Assembly: GCA_005882045.1 (NCBI GenBank)
Contig: VBHO01000152.1
Location: forward strand, 1-45,297
DNA from: Chloroflexota bacterium
GTDB taxonomy: Bacteria > Chloroflexota > Dormibacteria > CF-121
Direction of reading: 5' to 3'
DNA: 45,297 nt
Every line of letters starts with the position of its first letter. Within the stretch, counting starts at the first letter, position 1. The notes below the pieces were generated by a model, which was not told the origin of the DNA, made no database searches, and saw nothing but the letters and a program-made list of their open reading frames with translations. The translations under genes were made by a program, and so were the position numbers. Of this stretch, positions 1 through 8,511 are shown in pieces.

Positions 1-393
1 CGAGCCTCGTCGGCGTCACGATCCAGGGCCAGCCTGGTTTTGTGCTCAAGGCTCGACTCAAGCGCGTGACGACATCAGCAACGCCGCAGGTGCGCCTGCT
101 GCCCGCTTTCGATGCATATCTGCTCGGTTATCGACGGCGCGACCTGGCTGTGCCGCCGTCGCTACAGCGTCGATTACAGCGTGGCGGCGGTTGGCTGCAC
201 CCCGCGGTCGTGGTCAATGGCCGCGCGGTCGCGGCCTGGAGCCTGCGTAAGCGGCAGCCGAGGCCAGGTTCAGGTGGAAGCGTTTGAAAGGATCCCTCGT
301 GCCGTTCGCGCGGGGATCGAGGCGGAAGTCGCTGACATCGGCCGGTTCCTTGACCTGCACCTGATGGCTCACTTTGATCGCCTGCTGATCTAA
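1..393 (+). pseudogene. C-terminal part of winged-helix DNA-binding (HTH_42/AlkZ-like, PF06224-type) protein, truncated by window edge and frameshifted near 241-262
   Basis: Frame 3 reads VTIQGQPGFVLKARL...VRLLPAFDAYLLGYRRRDL...GGGWLHPAVVVNGRAVAAWSLRKR, then the family-like C-terminus GQVQVEAFERIPRAVRAGIEAEVADIGRFLDLH continues in a different frame to the stop at 393. Confidence 0.6.
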
Positions 394-432
394 ACTTGGT
401 GGCCCCGGCGTACCCCAGCAGAGGAGGGCAGC

Positions 433-3400
433 TTGAGACGCAGCATCGCCTGGTGCCTAGGCAACCGGCCGGTCGTCATTCTTTTCGGCGTTCTCTTCAT
501 GGCCGCTGGGATCGTCAGCATCTTCCGGCTCAACCAGGAGCTGCTTCCCTCCGTCGACTTTCCCAGCGTTTACGTCGTCACCAGCGACCCGGGCGCCAAC
601 CCGGCTGTCGCCGACCGAGACATCAGCGTTCCACTGTCGAGCGCGTTGAATGGGTTGCCGCATGCACTGCACGTCTTCGCGTCGTCAAGCCAGAACTTTT
701 CCGAGGTGGTGGTCCAGTTCACAGTCGATTCCAGCACCAAGGATGATCTCGACGCCGTCAACCAGCGCCTCGCCCAGGTTCAACTCGCGGCGGGCGCCGG
801 CAAGCCGTTGGCGCAGACATTCTCGTTCAGCGCCGCGCCCAGCATCATCTATTCGCTGGCCGCGGCCGACGGCAACCTGAGCCGAGCTACCCACGAGGCG
901 CAAACGGTGATCGCGCCCGCGCTCCAGGGGGCTACGGGCGCCGCACAGGTCAAGGTCGTGGGGGGCGAGCAAAACGCTATCACCATCACGCTCGACCCGG
1001 CAAAACTGGCCGCCCACGGACTGGCGCCGTTCCAGGTAGCGCAAGCACTGCAGGCCGACCAGGTCGACGTGCCCGCGGGCGAGTCGCTCAACGGCAACCT
1101 CGTCGTTCCTGTCGAAGTCGTGAGCACCGTGCACAACGCGGCTGATCTCCGCGCGGTGCCCGTGGGTACCGGGTCGCAGCTTTCCAGGTCCGCGCCGCCG
1201 TCGATCGTGACACTGGGAGACGTCGCCTCCGTGCAGGAGGCCCCGGCGCCGGTGAACGGCATTACGCGAACGGACGGGCTGCCCTCGCTCAGCATCCAGG
1301 TGATTCGCGACCCGAGCGGCAACGCCATCAGCCTGTCGAACGATATCCGTTCGAGGGTCGCCGCCCTGCGCCTCGACCCGAGTGACCGGCTGTCGCTGAT
1401 CGAGGACAGCGCCACCGGGATCCGGGCGTCCCTCAACGATCTACTGCTCGAAGGTCTACTGGGCGCGCTGTTCGCGATCCTCGCGATCTTCTTCTTCCTG
1501 CGCAGCCTCCGAGCGACGCTGGTTACCGCCGTTTCGCTGCCGACCAGCGTTCTGGTGGCCCTGCTCGGGACGGCCGTCGGCGGCTTCTCGCTCAATATCC
1601 TGACCCTGGCGGGCCTGACCATTGCCGTCGGCCGGATCATCGACGACGCGATCGTGGTGCTGGAGAACAGCTACCGGCATCTCCAAAAAGGCGAACCGCC
1701 CCGGCTGGCCGCGCTCAACGGCGCCAGCGAAGTCTCGAAAGCCGTGATCTCGAGCACCCTGACCACGGTCGCCGTCTTTCTGCCGATCGCGCTGGTGGGC
1801 GGCATCATCAGCAAGTTCTTTCTCCCGTTCTCGATCACGGTGACCATCTCGCTGCTCGCCTCTCTGCTTGTGGCGCTCACCCTGATCCCGGTGCTGGTCA
1901 GCTTCTTCCTGCAGCGGCGCGCCGCCCTCGCGGAGGGCAGGCGCGACTGGTCCCACCGGGTCTACGAGCCACTGCTGGGGTGGGCTCTCTCCTCCAGGCT
2001 GACGAAAACCATCGTGGTGGTCGCCGCGACCCTGCTCTTTGCGCTGGCCGTCGGACTGGTGGCTTCGCCGCTCGTGGCAAAGAACTTTTTCGACTTCGGG
2101 AGCACGGAGCAGTTGCAGGGTACGGTCAGTCTGCCGCCAGGAACGAGCAGCGACCAGACCATTGAACAGTTGAAGACGTTCGAGGACGCGGCCATGGCCG
2201 ACCCCGATGTGAAGCTTGTGCAGGTTACAGTCGCGAGCAGCGATTACGGTGGCTATACCGCAGGCTTCTCGACGAACCACGCACGACTGCTGCTGCTGAC
2301 CAGGGATAAGCGCCGATCGAGCGCGGTCGTCAACCGCCTCCAGCAGCGGCTCAACGTGCTCTACGGGATCGGCAACGCCCAACTGGCGATCGCGTCGTTC
2401 GGCCCAAGCTCGAACCGCTTCGAGGCACGGGCTAGCGGGCAGGATGAGCAGGCCCTCCGTGACGCATCCGATCTGATCGTGGCCAAGCTGCAGCAGGACT
2501 CGGAGCTGAGCGACATTCAGTCCGATCTGGCGGCGGCCAAGCCACAGCTCACGGTCGACGTCGATCCGGCGAAGGCGTCGGCCCGCGGGCTCAGCCCGCG
2601 GGTGGTGGCGCAGCTGGTCTCGCAGGCGCTGTCGGCCGTGCCGCTGGGCAACCTCGGTGGGAACGGGCCGCCGGTTAGTCTGCGGCTGGATCCGGCTTCG
2701 GTGACGGTCGATCGGCTGGGCGCCCTGCCGGTCGGACCAGGGGCGGCACTGAAAGACGTCGCCACCATCACGAACCAGGTGGCGCCCGACTCCATCAACC
2801 GGCGCGATGGAACCCGGCTGGTCGCGGTCAGCGCCGTCATCAACGGCGCGGATACCAACGGCATCTCGCAGCGCGCGACCGCGTCGGTGCAGTCGGTGCC
2901 ATTGCCGGCTGGGGTCAAGCTCGACACCGGAGGGACGAGCGAGGACATCAACCAGTCGTTCCAGTCGATGTTCCTGGCGATCGGCATCGCGGTCGCCATC
3001 GTCTTCATCATCCTGGTGATCTTCTTCCGATCGGTCGTCACGCCCTTCGTGATCCTGGTCAGCATGCCGCTCGCCCTGATCGGTGGCATCGCCGCCCTGC
3101 TCGTCACCCACAGCGCGCTCGGCCTGCCGGCCCTGCTCGGCGTGCTGATGGTGTTCGGCATCGTCGTCAGCAACGCGATCCTGTTGATCGATTTCGCCGA
3201 ACGCGCGCGGGAGACGCAGCCGACGCACGATGCGTTACTGCTGGCGGGAGCGACCCGGTTGCGGCCGATCCTGATGACGGCCGTCGCCACCGTGGTGGCC
3301 TTGCTCCCGGTGGCAGTCGGCCTCAGCACGAGCGGCGGTGGCGGACTGATCTCGCAGTCGCTGGCGGTCGTGGTCGTGGGGGGCCTGATCACCTCCACCG

Positions 3401-3519
3401 TCTTTACGCTGGTCGTGGTGCCGGTGGTGTACAGCCTGATTGCTCGGCGCGGACGCGTCGGAGCGGTCGCCGCCATCCGTGACCTCGATGTTGAGGCCCC
3501 GCGCGGTAAAGCCGTCTAG
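433..3519 (+). CDS. RND superfamily efflux transporter permease (AcrB/HAE1-like)
   Basis: 1028 aa; N-terminal TM then large periplasmic domain, GRIIDDAIVVLENSYRHLQKG motif, second half repeats the topology (FGIVVSNAILLIDFAERARE). Confidence 0.93.
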   Translation: MRRSIAWCLGNRPVVILFGVLFMAAGIVSIFRLNQELLPSVDFPSVYVVTSDPGANPAVADRDISVPLSSALNGLPHALHVFASSSQNFSEVVVQFTVDSSTKDDLDAVNQRLAQVQLAAGAGKPLAQTFSFSAAPSIIYSLAAADGNLSRATHEAQTVIAPALQGATGAAQVKVVGGEQNAITITLDPAKLAAHGLAPFQVAQALQADQVDVPAGESLNGNLVVPVEVVSTVHNAADLRAVPVGTGSQLSRSAPPSIVTLGDVASVQEAPAPVNGITRTDGLPSLSIQVIRDPSGNAISLSNDIRSRVAALRLDPSDRLSLIEDSATGIRASLNDLLLEGLLGALFAILAIFFFLRSLRATLVTAVSLPTSVLVALLGTAVGGFSLNILTLAGLTIAVGRIIDDAIVVLENSYRHLQKGEPPRLAALNGASEVSKAVISSTLTTVAVFLPIALVGGIISKFFLPFSITVTISLLASLLVALTLIPVLVSFFLQRRAALAEGRRDWSHRVYEPLLGWALSSRLTKTIVVVAATLLFALAVGLVASPLVAKNFFDFGSTEQLQGTVSLPPGTSSDQTIEQLKTFEDAAMADPDVKLVQVTVASSDYGGYTAGFSTNHARLLLLTRDKRRSSAVVNRLQQRLNVLYGIGNAQLAIASFGPSSNRFEARASGQDEQALRDASDLIVAKLQQDSELSDIQSDLAAAKPQLTVDVDPAKASARGLSPRVVAQLVSQALSAVPLGNLGGNGPPVSLRLDPASVTVDRLGALPVGPGAALKDVATITNQVAPDSINRRDGTRLVAVSAVINGADTNGISQRATASVQSVPLPAGVKLDTGGTSEDINQSFQSMFLAIGIAVAIVFIILVIFFRSVVTPFVILVSMPLALIGGIAALLVTHSALGLPALLGVLMVFGIVVSNAILLIDFAERARETQPTHDALLLAGATRLRPILMTAVATVVALLPVAVGLSTSGGGGLISQSLAVVVVGGLITSTVFTLVVVPVVYSLIARRGRVGAVAAIRDLDVEAPRGKAV

Positions 3520-4178
3520 CTGTCGGCCTCGATCAGACCTTTTCGAATCGCGTACTTCACCAGCTCGGTGCGGTCGTGCATACGCAGCTTCTTCATGATG
3601 TGATCGCGGTGTGTCTGGACGGTCTTGATGCTCAGGAAGAGCGTGTCGGCGATCTGCCGATTCGTCTTGCCTTCGGCGACTAATCGCAGGACCTCGCGCT
3701 CGCGATCGCTGAGCGGCTCGAAGGTTTCCCGTTCTGGCGCGCGCTGCAAGTAGTCCGAGACCAGCAAGCGCGCCACGGAGGGATACAGATATGGCTCGCC
3801 CTGGCTGGCTGCCTCGATGGCGGCGATCAGGTCCGAGGCCGCTGCTTTCTTGAGGACGTAACCTACGGCGCCCGCTTTCAGGGTTTGGAAGAAATATTCT
3901 TCGTTGTCGTGCGCGGTAAGTATCAGCACCTGGGTCTGCGGGCACAGGCGACGAATTTCGCGCGTGACCTCGATACCCGACATGTTCGGCATCGCCACGT
4001 CGACCACCGCCACGTCGGGACAGTTGGCTCGTGCCAATCGGATCGCCTCGCGGCCCTCGGTGGCTTCGGCAATCACCTGGATGTCACTCTGTCCATCGAT
4101 CACGGCGCGGATGCCGGCGCGCACGAGGTTGTGATCCTCGACCAGCATCACCTTGATCGTCTTGCGCTCAACCGGCAT
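3516..4178 (-). CDS. NarL/FixJ (LuxR-type) response regulator
   Basis: MPVERKTIKVMLVEDHNLVRAGIRAVID...VAVVDVAMPNMSG...LSDREREVLRLVAEGKTNRQIADTLFLSIKTVQTHRDHIMKKL; start chosen at internal Met of the longer ORF. Confidence 0.95.
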   Translation of the reverse strand: MPVERKTIKVMLVEDHNLVRAGIRAVIDGQSDIQVIAEATEGREAIRLARANCPDVAVVDVAMPNMSGIEVTREIRRLCPQTQVLILTAHDNEEYFFQTLKAGAVGYVLKKAAASDLIAAIEAASQGEPYLYPSVARLLVSDYLQRAPERETFEPLSDREREVLRLVAEGKTNRQIADTLFLSIKTVQTHRDHIMKKLRMHDRTELVKYAIRKGLIEADS

Positions 4179-5190
4179 GGTTGTCCTCCAGCGGCAGTTT
4201 GGCGATGACCTCGGTGCCTTTGAGCGGCGCCGAGTGGATTTCGAGCGTCCCGCGCAGCAGCGTAGCGCGCTCGCGCATCCCGAAGATCCCGAGCCCCGCA
4301 CGTCCCGGTTCTTCTCGCTCCGGGATGCTACCGGGATCGAAACCGACGCCGTCGTCGCGGACTCGCAGCCGGACGTGGCCGTCGAGGCAGCGCAGGTCGA
4401 TGTTGACGTGTGAGGCCTTCGCGTACTTGTTGGCGTTGGTCAGGGCTTCCTGGGCGATGCGGTACAGGGCCGTCTCGATCGGGGCCGGCAGGCGGTCGCG
4501 TAGCCCGTCGACCTGGAGCGCGACCAGGGCACCCGAGGGCTGCTTGGCCAGCGTCCGCAGCGCAGGGACCAGGCCGAGGTCGTCGAGCACCGAGGGACGC
4601 AGGTCCTGGGACATGCGGTGCACTTCCTCGAGCGTTTCCTCGAGCGTGTGCTTGACGGCCTCGAGTTGCTGGCGCGCCTTAACGTCGCCGGTCCGTTCCA
4701 GCAGTAAGTCAAGACTGATGATCTCGTGGGTCAGCGCCTGGCCGGTCTGATCGTGGAGCTCGCGCGCGACGCGTTGCCGTTCTCGCTCCTGTGCCTGCAG
4801 GACTCGTTGCGCGCTCACGTGGCGCTCGTGCTCGAGCCGGTCGAGCATCGAGTTGAAAACCGTCGCGATGCGTCGTAGATCCGGGTCGGAGAAGTTGGCG
4901 TGGACTCTTGGTTCATCGACCCCGGGCTGCACCGAACTCATGGTGGTCTCGAGTTCACGCATCGGCTTGAACGCGAGTCTCAAGATCAGAAAATTGGCCA
5001 CCAGGATAGCGACCAACCCGATCGCCAGCAGTCCGACCAAGAAGGGCAGTCGGGTGCGACCGGAGAAATTCAAGGTGATCAGCGGGCCGGTGATCGCACC
5101 GGCAGCGATGATGGCGCTGTTGGCCACCACCACCTTCTGAAATGTGGTGAGGTTCCGGTGCCACCACCGAGGGTCCAAAGAGGGTCTCAC
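4168..5190 (-). CDS. Two-component sensor histidine kinase (HAMP, HisKA_3, HATPase_c)
   Basis: Two N-terminal TMs, VARELHDQTGQALTHEIISLDLLLER (HisKA_3), VRLRVRDDGVGFDPGS...GLGIFGMRERATLLRGTLEI; overlaps the response regulator; GTG start. Confidence 0.94.
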   Translation of the reverse strand: MRPSLDPRWWHRNLTTFQKVVVANSAIIAAGAITGPLITLNFSGRTRLPFLVGLLAIGLVAILVANFLILRLAFKPMRELETTMSSVQPGVDEPRVHANFSDPDLRRIATVFNSMLDRLEHERHVSAQRVLQAQERERQRVARELHDQTGQALTHEIISLDLLLERTGDVKARQQLEAVKHTLEETLEEVHRMSQDLRPSVLDDLGLVPALRTLAKQPSGALVALQVDGLRDRLPAPIETALYRIAQEALTNANKYAKASHVNIDLRCLDGHVRLRVRDDGVGFDPGSIPEREEPGRAGLGIFGMRERATLLRGTLEIHSAPLKGTEVIAKLPLEDNHAG

Positions 5191-5211
5191 ACCTCATTCT
5201 AGGCACGCTTC

Positions 5212-5368
5212 TGAGGCAGGTTTTGAGGCGGCCTGCCAATCGGTTTGGAGCCATTACGCATTCAGGTCTTCGCCTGATGCGCAGCACGTTAGCCGGCGCC
5301 CAGACTGGGTACAGACATAGCCCCTCCCCTCTTTTAGCGGGCCGCTCCCCCAGCGGCCCGCATTTTTT
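5212..5368 (+). ncRNA. Candidate structured RNA (leader/attenuator or independent sRNA) ending in the terminator
   Basis: Consecutive hairpins: GGCAGG(5215-5220)/CCTGCC(5232-5237); CGCAT-t-CAGG(5257-5266)/CCTGATGCG(5273-5281); CCCAgacTGGG near 5300-5310; then terminator. No ORF of note on this stretch. Confidence 0.4.
5337..5368 (+). terminator. Rho-independent terminator (plus-strand)
   Basis: Perfect 10-bp stem GCGGGCCGCT (5337-5346) / AGCGGCCCGC (5352-5361), 5-nt loop, followed by ATTTTTTAT. Confidence 0.85.
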
Positions 5369-5412
5369 ATCCGGTCGCCCGGCACTCAAACGGGGTACGG
5401 GACAATAGAGCG

Positions 5413-5904
5413 ATGGCGTCGGAAAGTTTTGACTTCGACGAAGTGACCCGAGTGACCACCGGGGCCCTCGGTGAGCCGGGCAAGCGCGCCTTCTACCTCC
5501 AGGTGCGCACCGCGGCCGAGCTGGTCAGCCTCGCCATCGAGAAGGATCAGCTGCGGGCGCTGACCGAACGCTTGCAGGAAGTCTTCTCCCGGGTGCCGGT
5601 CCCGCCCGCGGGCAAGTTGCCGGACATGGCCCTCGAAGAACCGATCGCGCCCATCTGGCGGGTCGGCTTCATGACCCTCACCTACAGCCAGGATGAGAAG
5701 GCGTTCGAAGTCTCGCTGGTGGAGCTCGTCGACGAAGGTGATCAGCCGGCGACGGGTCACTTCCAGGCGAGCCTCGCCCAAATGCAAGCGCTCGCCGCTC
5801 ACGCCGCCGTCCTGATCAGCGCCGGCCGCCCGCCGTGCCCGATGTGCGGCGGACCCATCGATCACGATGGCGGCGTCTGTCCGCGGCTCAACGGACATCA
5901 CTAG
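5413..5904 (+). CDS. DUF3090 family protein with C-terminal zinc-ribbon-like motif
   Basis: FDFDEVTRVTTGALGEPGKRAFYLQV...CPMCGGPIDHDGGVCPRLNGHH. Confidence 0.85.
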   Translation: MASESFDFDEVTRVTTGALGEPGKRAFYLQVRTAAELVSLAIEKDQLRALTERLQEVFSRVPVPPAGKLPDMALEEPIAPIWRVGFMTLTYSQDEKAFEVSLVELVDEGDQPATGHFQASLAQMQALAAHAAVLISAGRPPCPMCGGPIDHDGGVCPRLNGHH

Positions 5905-5906
5905 TC

Positions 5907-6710
5907 ATGGCGCAAGCCACACCGTCTCTGGATGGCGACGCGCAGGAGCGGCTGCTGCGCGAGGGCCGCATCAAGGCACGCGGCCTGATGCCCGATTGCT
6001 CGAACTACACGTACCTCGCGCACGTTCGCGGCGCGGAAGGCGCGGAGACGCTCGGCGTCTATAAACCGGCGCAGGGTGAGACGCCGCTCGATGATTTCCC
6101 CGATGGCACGCTGGGTAAGCGGGAGGTGGCCGCCTACCTGGTGAGCGCCGCGCTCGATTGGCAGGTCGTGCCTCTCACGGTCTATCGGACGCAGGGTCCG
6201 CTGGGACCTGGGTCTCTACAGCAGTTTATCGTCGCCGACATCAGCGAGCATTACTTCACGCTGATGCCCGAGCGCGCGGCCGACTTTCGAACGATGGCGG
6301 CCTTCGACGTCATCGTCAACAACGCCGACCGTAAGAGCGGCCATTGCCTGCTCGACGGCGACGGTCACATCTGGGGCGTCGACAACGGCCTGACGTTCCA
6401 CCCCCTCCCAAAGCTGCGAACCGTCATCTGGGAGTTCGCCGGCGAGGAGGTTGCGGCAACGCTGCGCCGCGATGCGCAACGTCTCGCGGACGAGCTCGTC
6501 GCCGGCGAGGGGTGTGCGGCAACGCTGCGCCGCGATGCGCAACGGCTCGCGGACGAGCTCGTCGCCGGCGAGGGGTGGGTGAAGAGCCTGCTGCAGCTGA
6601 TCTCGGGGGCCGAGGTTCGCGCGCTCGCGCAGCGCGCGCGGCGCCTGGCCGATGAGGGACGCTACCCGGAGCCCAGCTCGCGCTGGGCTTACCCGTGGCC
6701 CCTGATTTGA
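5907..6710 (+). CDS. SCO1664-family protein (PI3/4-kinase-like fold)
   Basis: MAQATPSLDGDAQERLLREGRIKARGLMPDCSNYTYLA...YKPAQGETPLDDFPDGTLGKREVAAYLVS...FDVIVNNADRKSGHCLLDGDGHIWGVDNGLTFH. Confidence 0.85.
   Translation: MAQATPSLDGDAQERLLREGRIKARGLMPDCSNYTYLAHVRGAEGAETLGVYKPAQGETPLDDFPDGTLGKREVAAYLVSAALDWQVVPLTVYRTQGPLGPGSLQQFIVADISEHYFTLMPERAADFRTMAAFDVIVNNADRKSGHCLLDGDGHIWGVDNGLTFHPLPKLRTVIWEFAGEEVAATLRRDAQRLADELVAGEGCAATLRRDAQRLADELVAGEGWVKSLLQLISGAEVRALAQRARRLADEGRYPEPSSRWAYPWPLI
6452..6577 (+). repeat. 63-nt perfect-period tandem duplication inside the SCO1664-family CDS (2 copies, 21 aa each)
   Basis: Copy 1 from 6452, copy 2 from 6515; one mismatch seen (caacGTctc vs caacGGctc); protein repeat (C)AATLRRDAQRLADELVAGEG x2. 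Confidence 0.95.
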
Positions 6711-7423
6711 GTTGGGGTCGGAACCGGTAGGCGGAGACGTCCGGCCTCGGCGGGCAGCTCGTCGTCGAGCCGCTCGAGCCAGGCGGGGGCCCCGGGTGGA
6801 AGATCGCCGCGCTGGGCCGCCCGGTCGTCACGATCCGGCGGCTCGGGCTGCGGGGTGAGCAGTCGCCAGAGGATCACGAAGGTGCCGGTGATGAGCGCGA
6901 ATTTCGCCGTGCCGAAGAGCAGCAGGCCGGCGACCTGCTGATCCTCGAGTGAGCCAAAAGCCTGATAGAAGACGTGATGCGATAGCGCCAGCGTCAGGCC
7001 CGGGATCGTGGGCGGTACCCCGGCGACCATCAAGCAGCCAATCTTCGCAATGGCGCTCAGACCATTGCGACTCACGATCGGCGACCAAAAGAGGAATCCG
7101 CCAAGGATGAAGATCGCCTGGGTCGCCTCGCGGAACGCCGCATTCTTCACCGCGAAGTCGACGACAGCCGGGTATTGCGACCCGAAGAGCACCAGGTTGA
7201 GAGCCGCGATGCCCGCGACCGGGTGCATCCAGGATCCAGCGCGGTCGGGCAGTAACGGACTCGCGCCATAGGCCAGCAGCGGGATGACCAGGGCCAGGAG
7301 CAGCATCTCCTCGAGCATGTGCAGGCTCAGTCGCTGGTCGGCCAGCCGGCTCAGGGGTGGCAAGAGGGCCGCAAGCGACAGCAGCGATCCGGCGTAAAGG
7401 GCCGCGCGTTGACGCCCCGCCAT
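6689..7423 (-). CDS. Cytochrome c oxidase assembly protein, CtaG/caa3-type membrane protein
   Basis: MAGRQRAALYAGSLLSLAALLPPLSRLADQRLSLHMLEEMLLLALVIPLLAYGASP...HHVFYQAFGSLEDQQVAGLLLFGTAK; polytopic. Confidence 0.75.
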   Translation of the reverse strand: MAGRQRAALYAGSLLSLAALLPPLSRLADQRLSLHMLEEMLLLALVIPLLAYGASPLLPDRAGSWMHPVAGIAALNLVLFGSQYPAVVDFAVKNAAFREATQAIFILGGFLFWSPIVSRNGLSAIAKIGCLMVAGVPPTIPGLTLALSHHVFYQAFGSLEDQQVAGLLLFGTAKFALITGTFVILWRLLTPQPEPPDRDDRAAQRGDLPPGAPAWLERLDDELPAEAGRLRLPVPTPTQIRGHG

Positions 7424-7428
7424 GGTTC

Positions 7429-8511
7429 CTATTTTGCCGCAGCGGCCGGGGTCCTTGCGTAGCGCGCGAAGACCGCGTCCACGAATTCGACAAACCGGTC
7501 CGCCAGCGGTGCACTGTCGAGCGTCAGCAGGTTTTCCGCATTGTCCTCACCGGCATGGGACAGGTTGTAGCTGCCGGTGAAGACGGTGTTATCGACCACC
7601 GTGATCTTGGCGTGCATGAAGTCGTGCACGCTGGTCGGCGTGTAGGGCGTGGTGACCTTGGAGGCGAAGGGGAAGGCGGTGCTCACCGCCTGGAAGGCTG
7701 GTCCCTTCCAGGTCGCGTGCGGGTCGACCCGCCACTGGCCGAGCACTTCCGCCATCTGCGTGCGGTCATAGACACCCTTGAAGTCGGGATGCGGTCTTTT
7801 CGCCAGGTCGCCCAGCGTCCCCAGGATTACCCCGGCCGTGATCACCGGCGAACAGACGCGGATGCGGCGGCTTGCATGCGCGATCCTATTGGCGATGACA
7901 TGCGCCATCTGGCGTCCGCGGCCGGGCGCAAAGTAGACGTGCGCCTTGACCGCGCCGTCCTGGTAGGCAACGGGGACGCCGGCGAGATCGTACTTCCCGC
8001 TGCCATCGATGCGGCCCGTTTGCCAGAGCTCGCCGAAGTTCCTCGCGTACTCAGCCGCCAATGCCGTGGACGGGATCTTGAGGATCACGTTTTCCTCGCG
8101 CGTCCACGAATCGTTCGTCCAGTTCATGGAGCCGGTCCACACCGTTGCCGCATCCGTCGCCGCATCACGCACGATGTACTTGTGGTGCATCAGGTCGGGA
8201 ATGCCGGAGACGGGTTTGGTCGACACGCCCAGGCTGGCGATGAACGCCGTGTCGGCCTGCGAAGGCGGCGGCACCGGGATCGGGTTGGGGAAGTCCACGT
8301 TGTAGAGCAGGCGGATCGCGACGCCGCGACCGGCGGCGGCCATCACCGCGGCCCGCACCTGGTCAGCCGGTGAGCCGCTCAGATTCAGATCGTAAATCGC
8401 GATGTCAAGCGTGCGTTGCGCGGCGCCGAGGAAGGCGGCGAGTTCTGCGGCCACCTGCTCAGCCGGCTGGGCGCCGTCCTGCAGGAAGGTCACCTCGAGC
8501 GATGCCGTCAC
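7429..8511 (-). CDS. Phospholipase D-like domain protein
   Basis: Two HKD motifs: HHKYIVRDAATDAATVWTGSMNWTND and HAKITVVDNTVFTGSYNLSHAGEDNAEN. Confidence 0.92.
   Translation of the reverse strand: MTASLEVTFLQDGAQPAEQVAAELAAFLGAAQRTLDIAIYDLNLSGSPADQVRAAVMAAAGRGVAIRLLYNVDFPNPIPVPPPSQADTAFIASLGVSTKPVSGIPDLMHHKYIVRDAATDAATVWTGSMNWTNDSWTREENVILKIPSTALAAEYARNFGELWQTGRIDGSGKYDLAGVPVAYQDGAVKAHVYFAPGRGRQMAHVIANRIAHASRRIRVCSPVITAGVILGTLGDLAKRPHPDFKGVYDRTQMAEVLGQWRVDPHATWKGPAFQAVSTAFPFASKVTTPYTPTSVHDFMHAKITVVDNTVFTGSYNLSHAGEDNAENLLTLDSAPLADRFVEFVDAVFARYARTPAAAAK

Noticed and set aside
1456-3228. 590-aa minus-strand ORF antisense to the RND gene (and other long antisense ORFs such as 849-1640, 2517-3476)
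   Set aside because: High-GC codon-bias shadow ORF; composition rich in R/D/H/Q/E with no family signature, while the plus-strand frame is a clear RND protein
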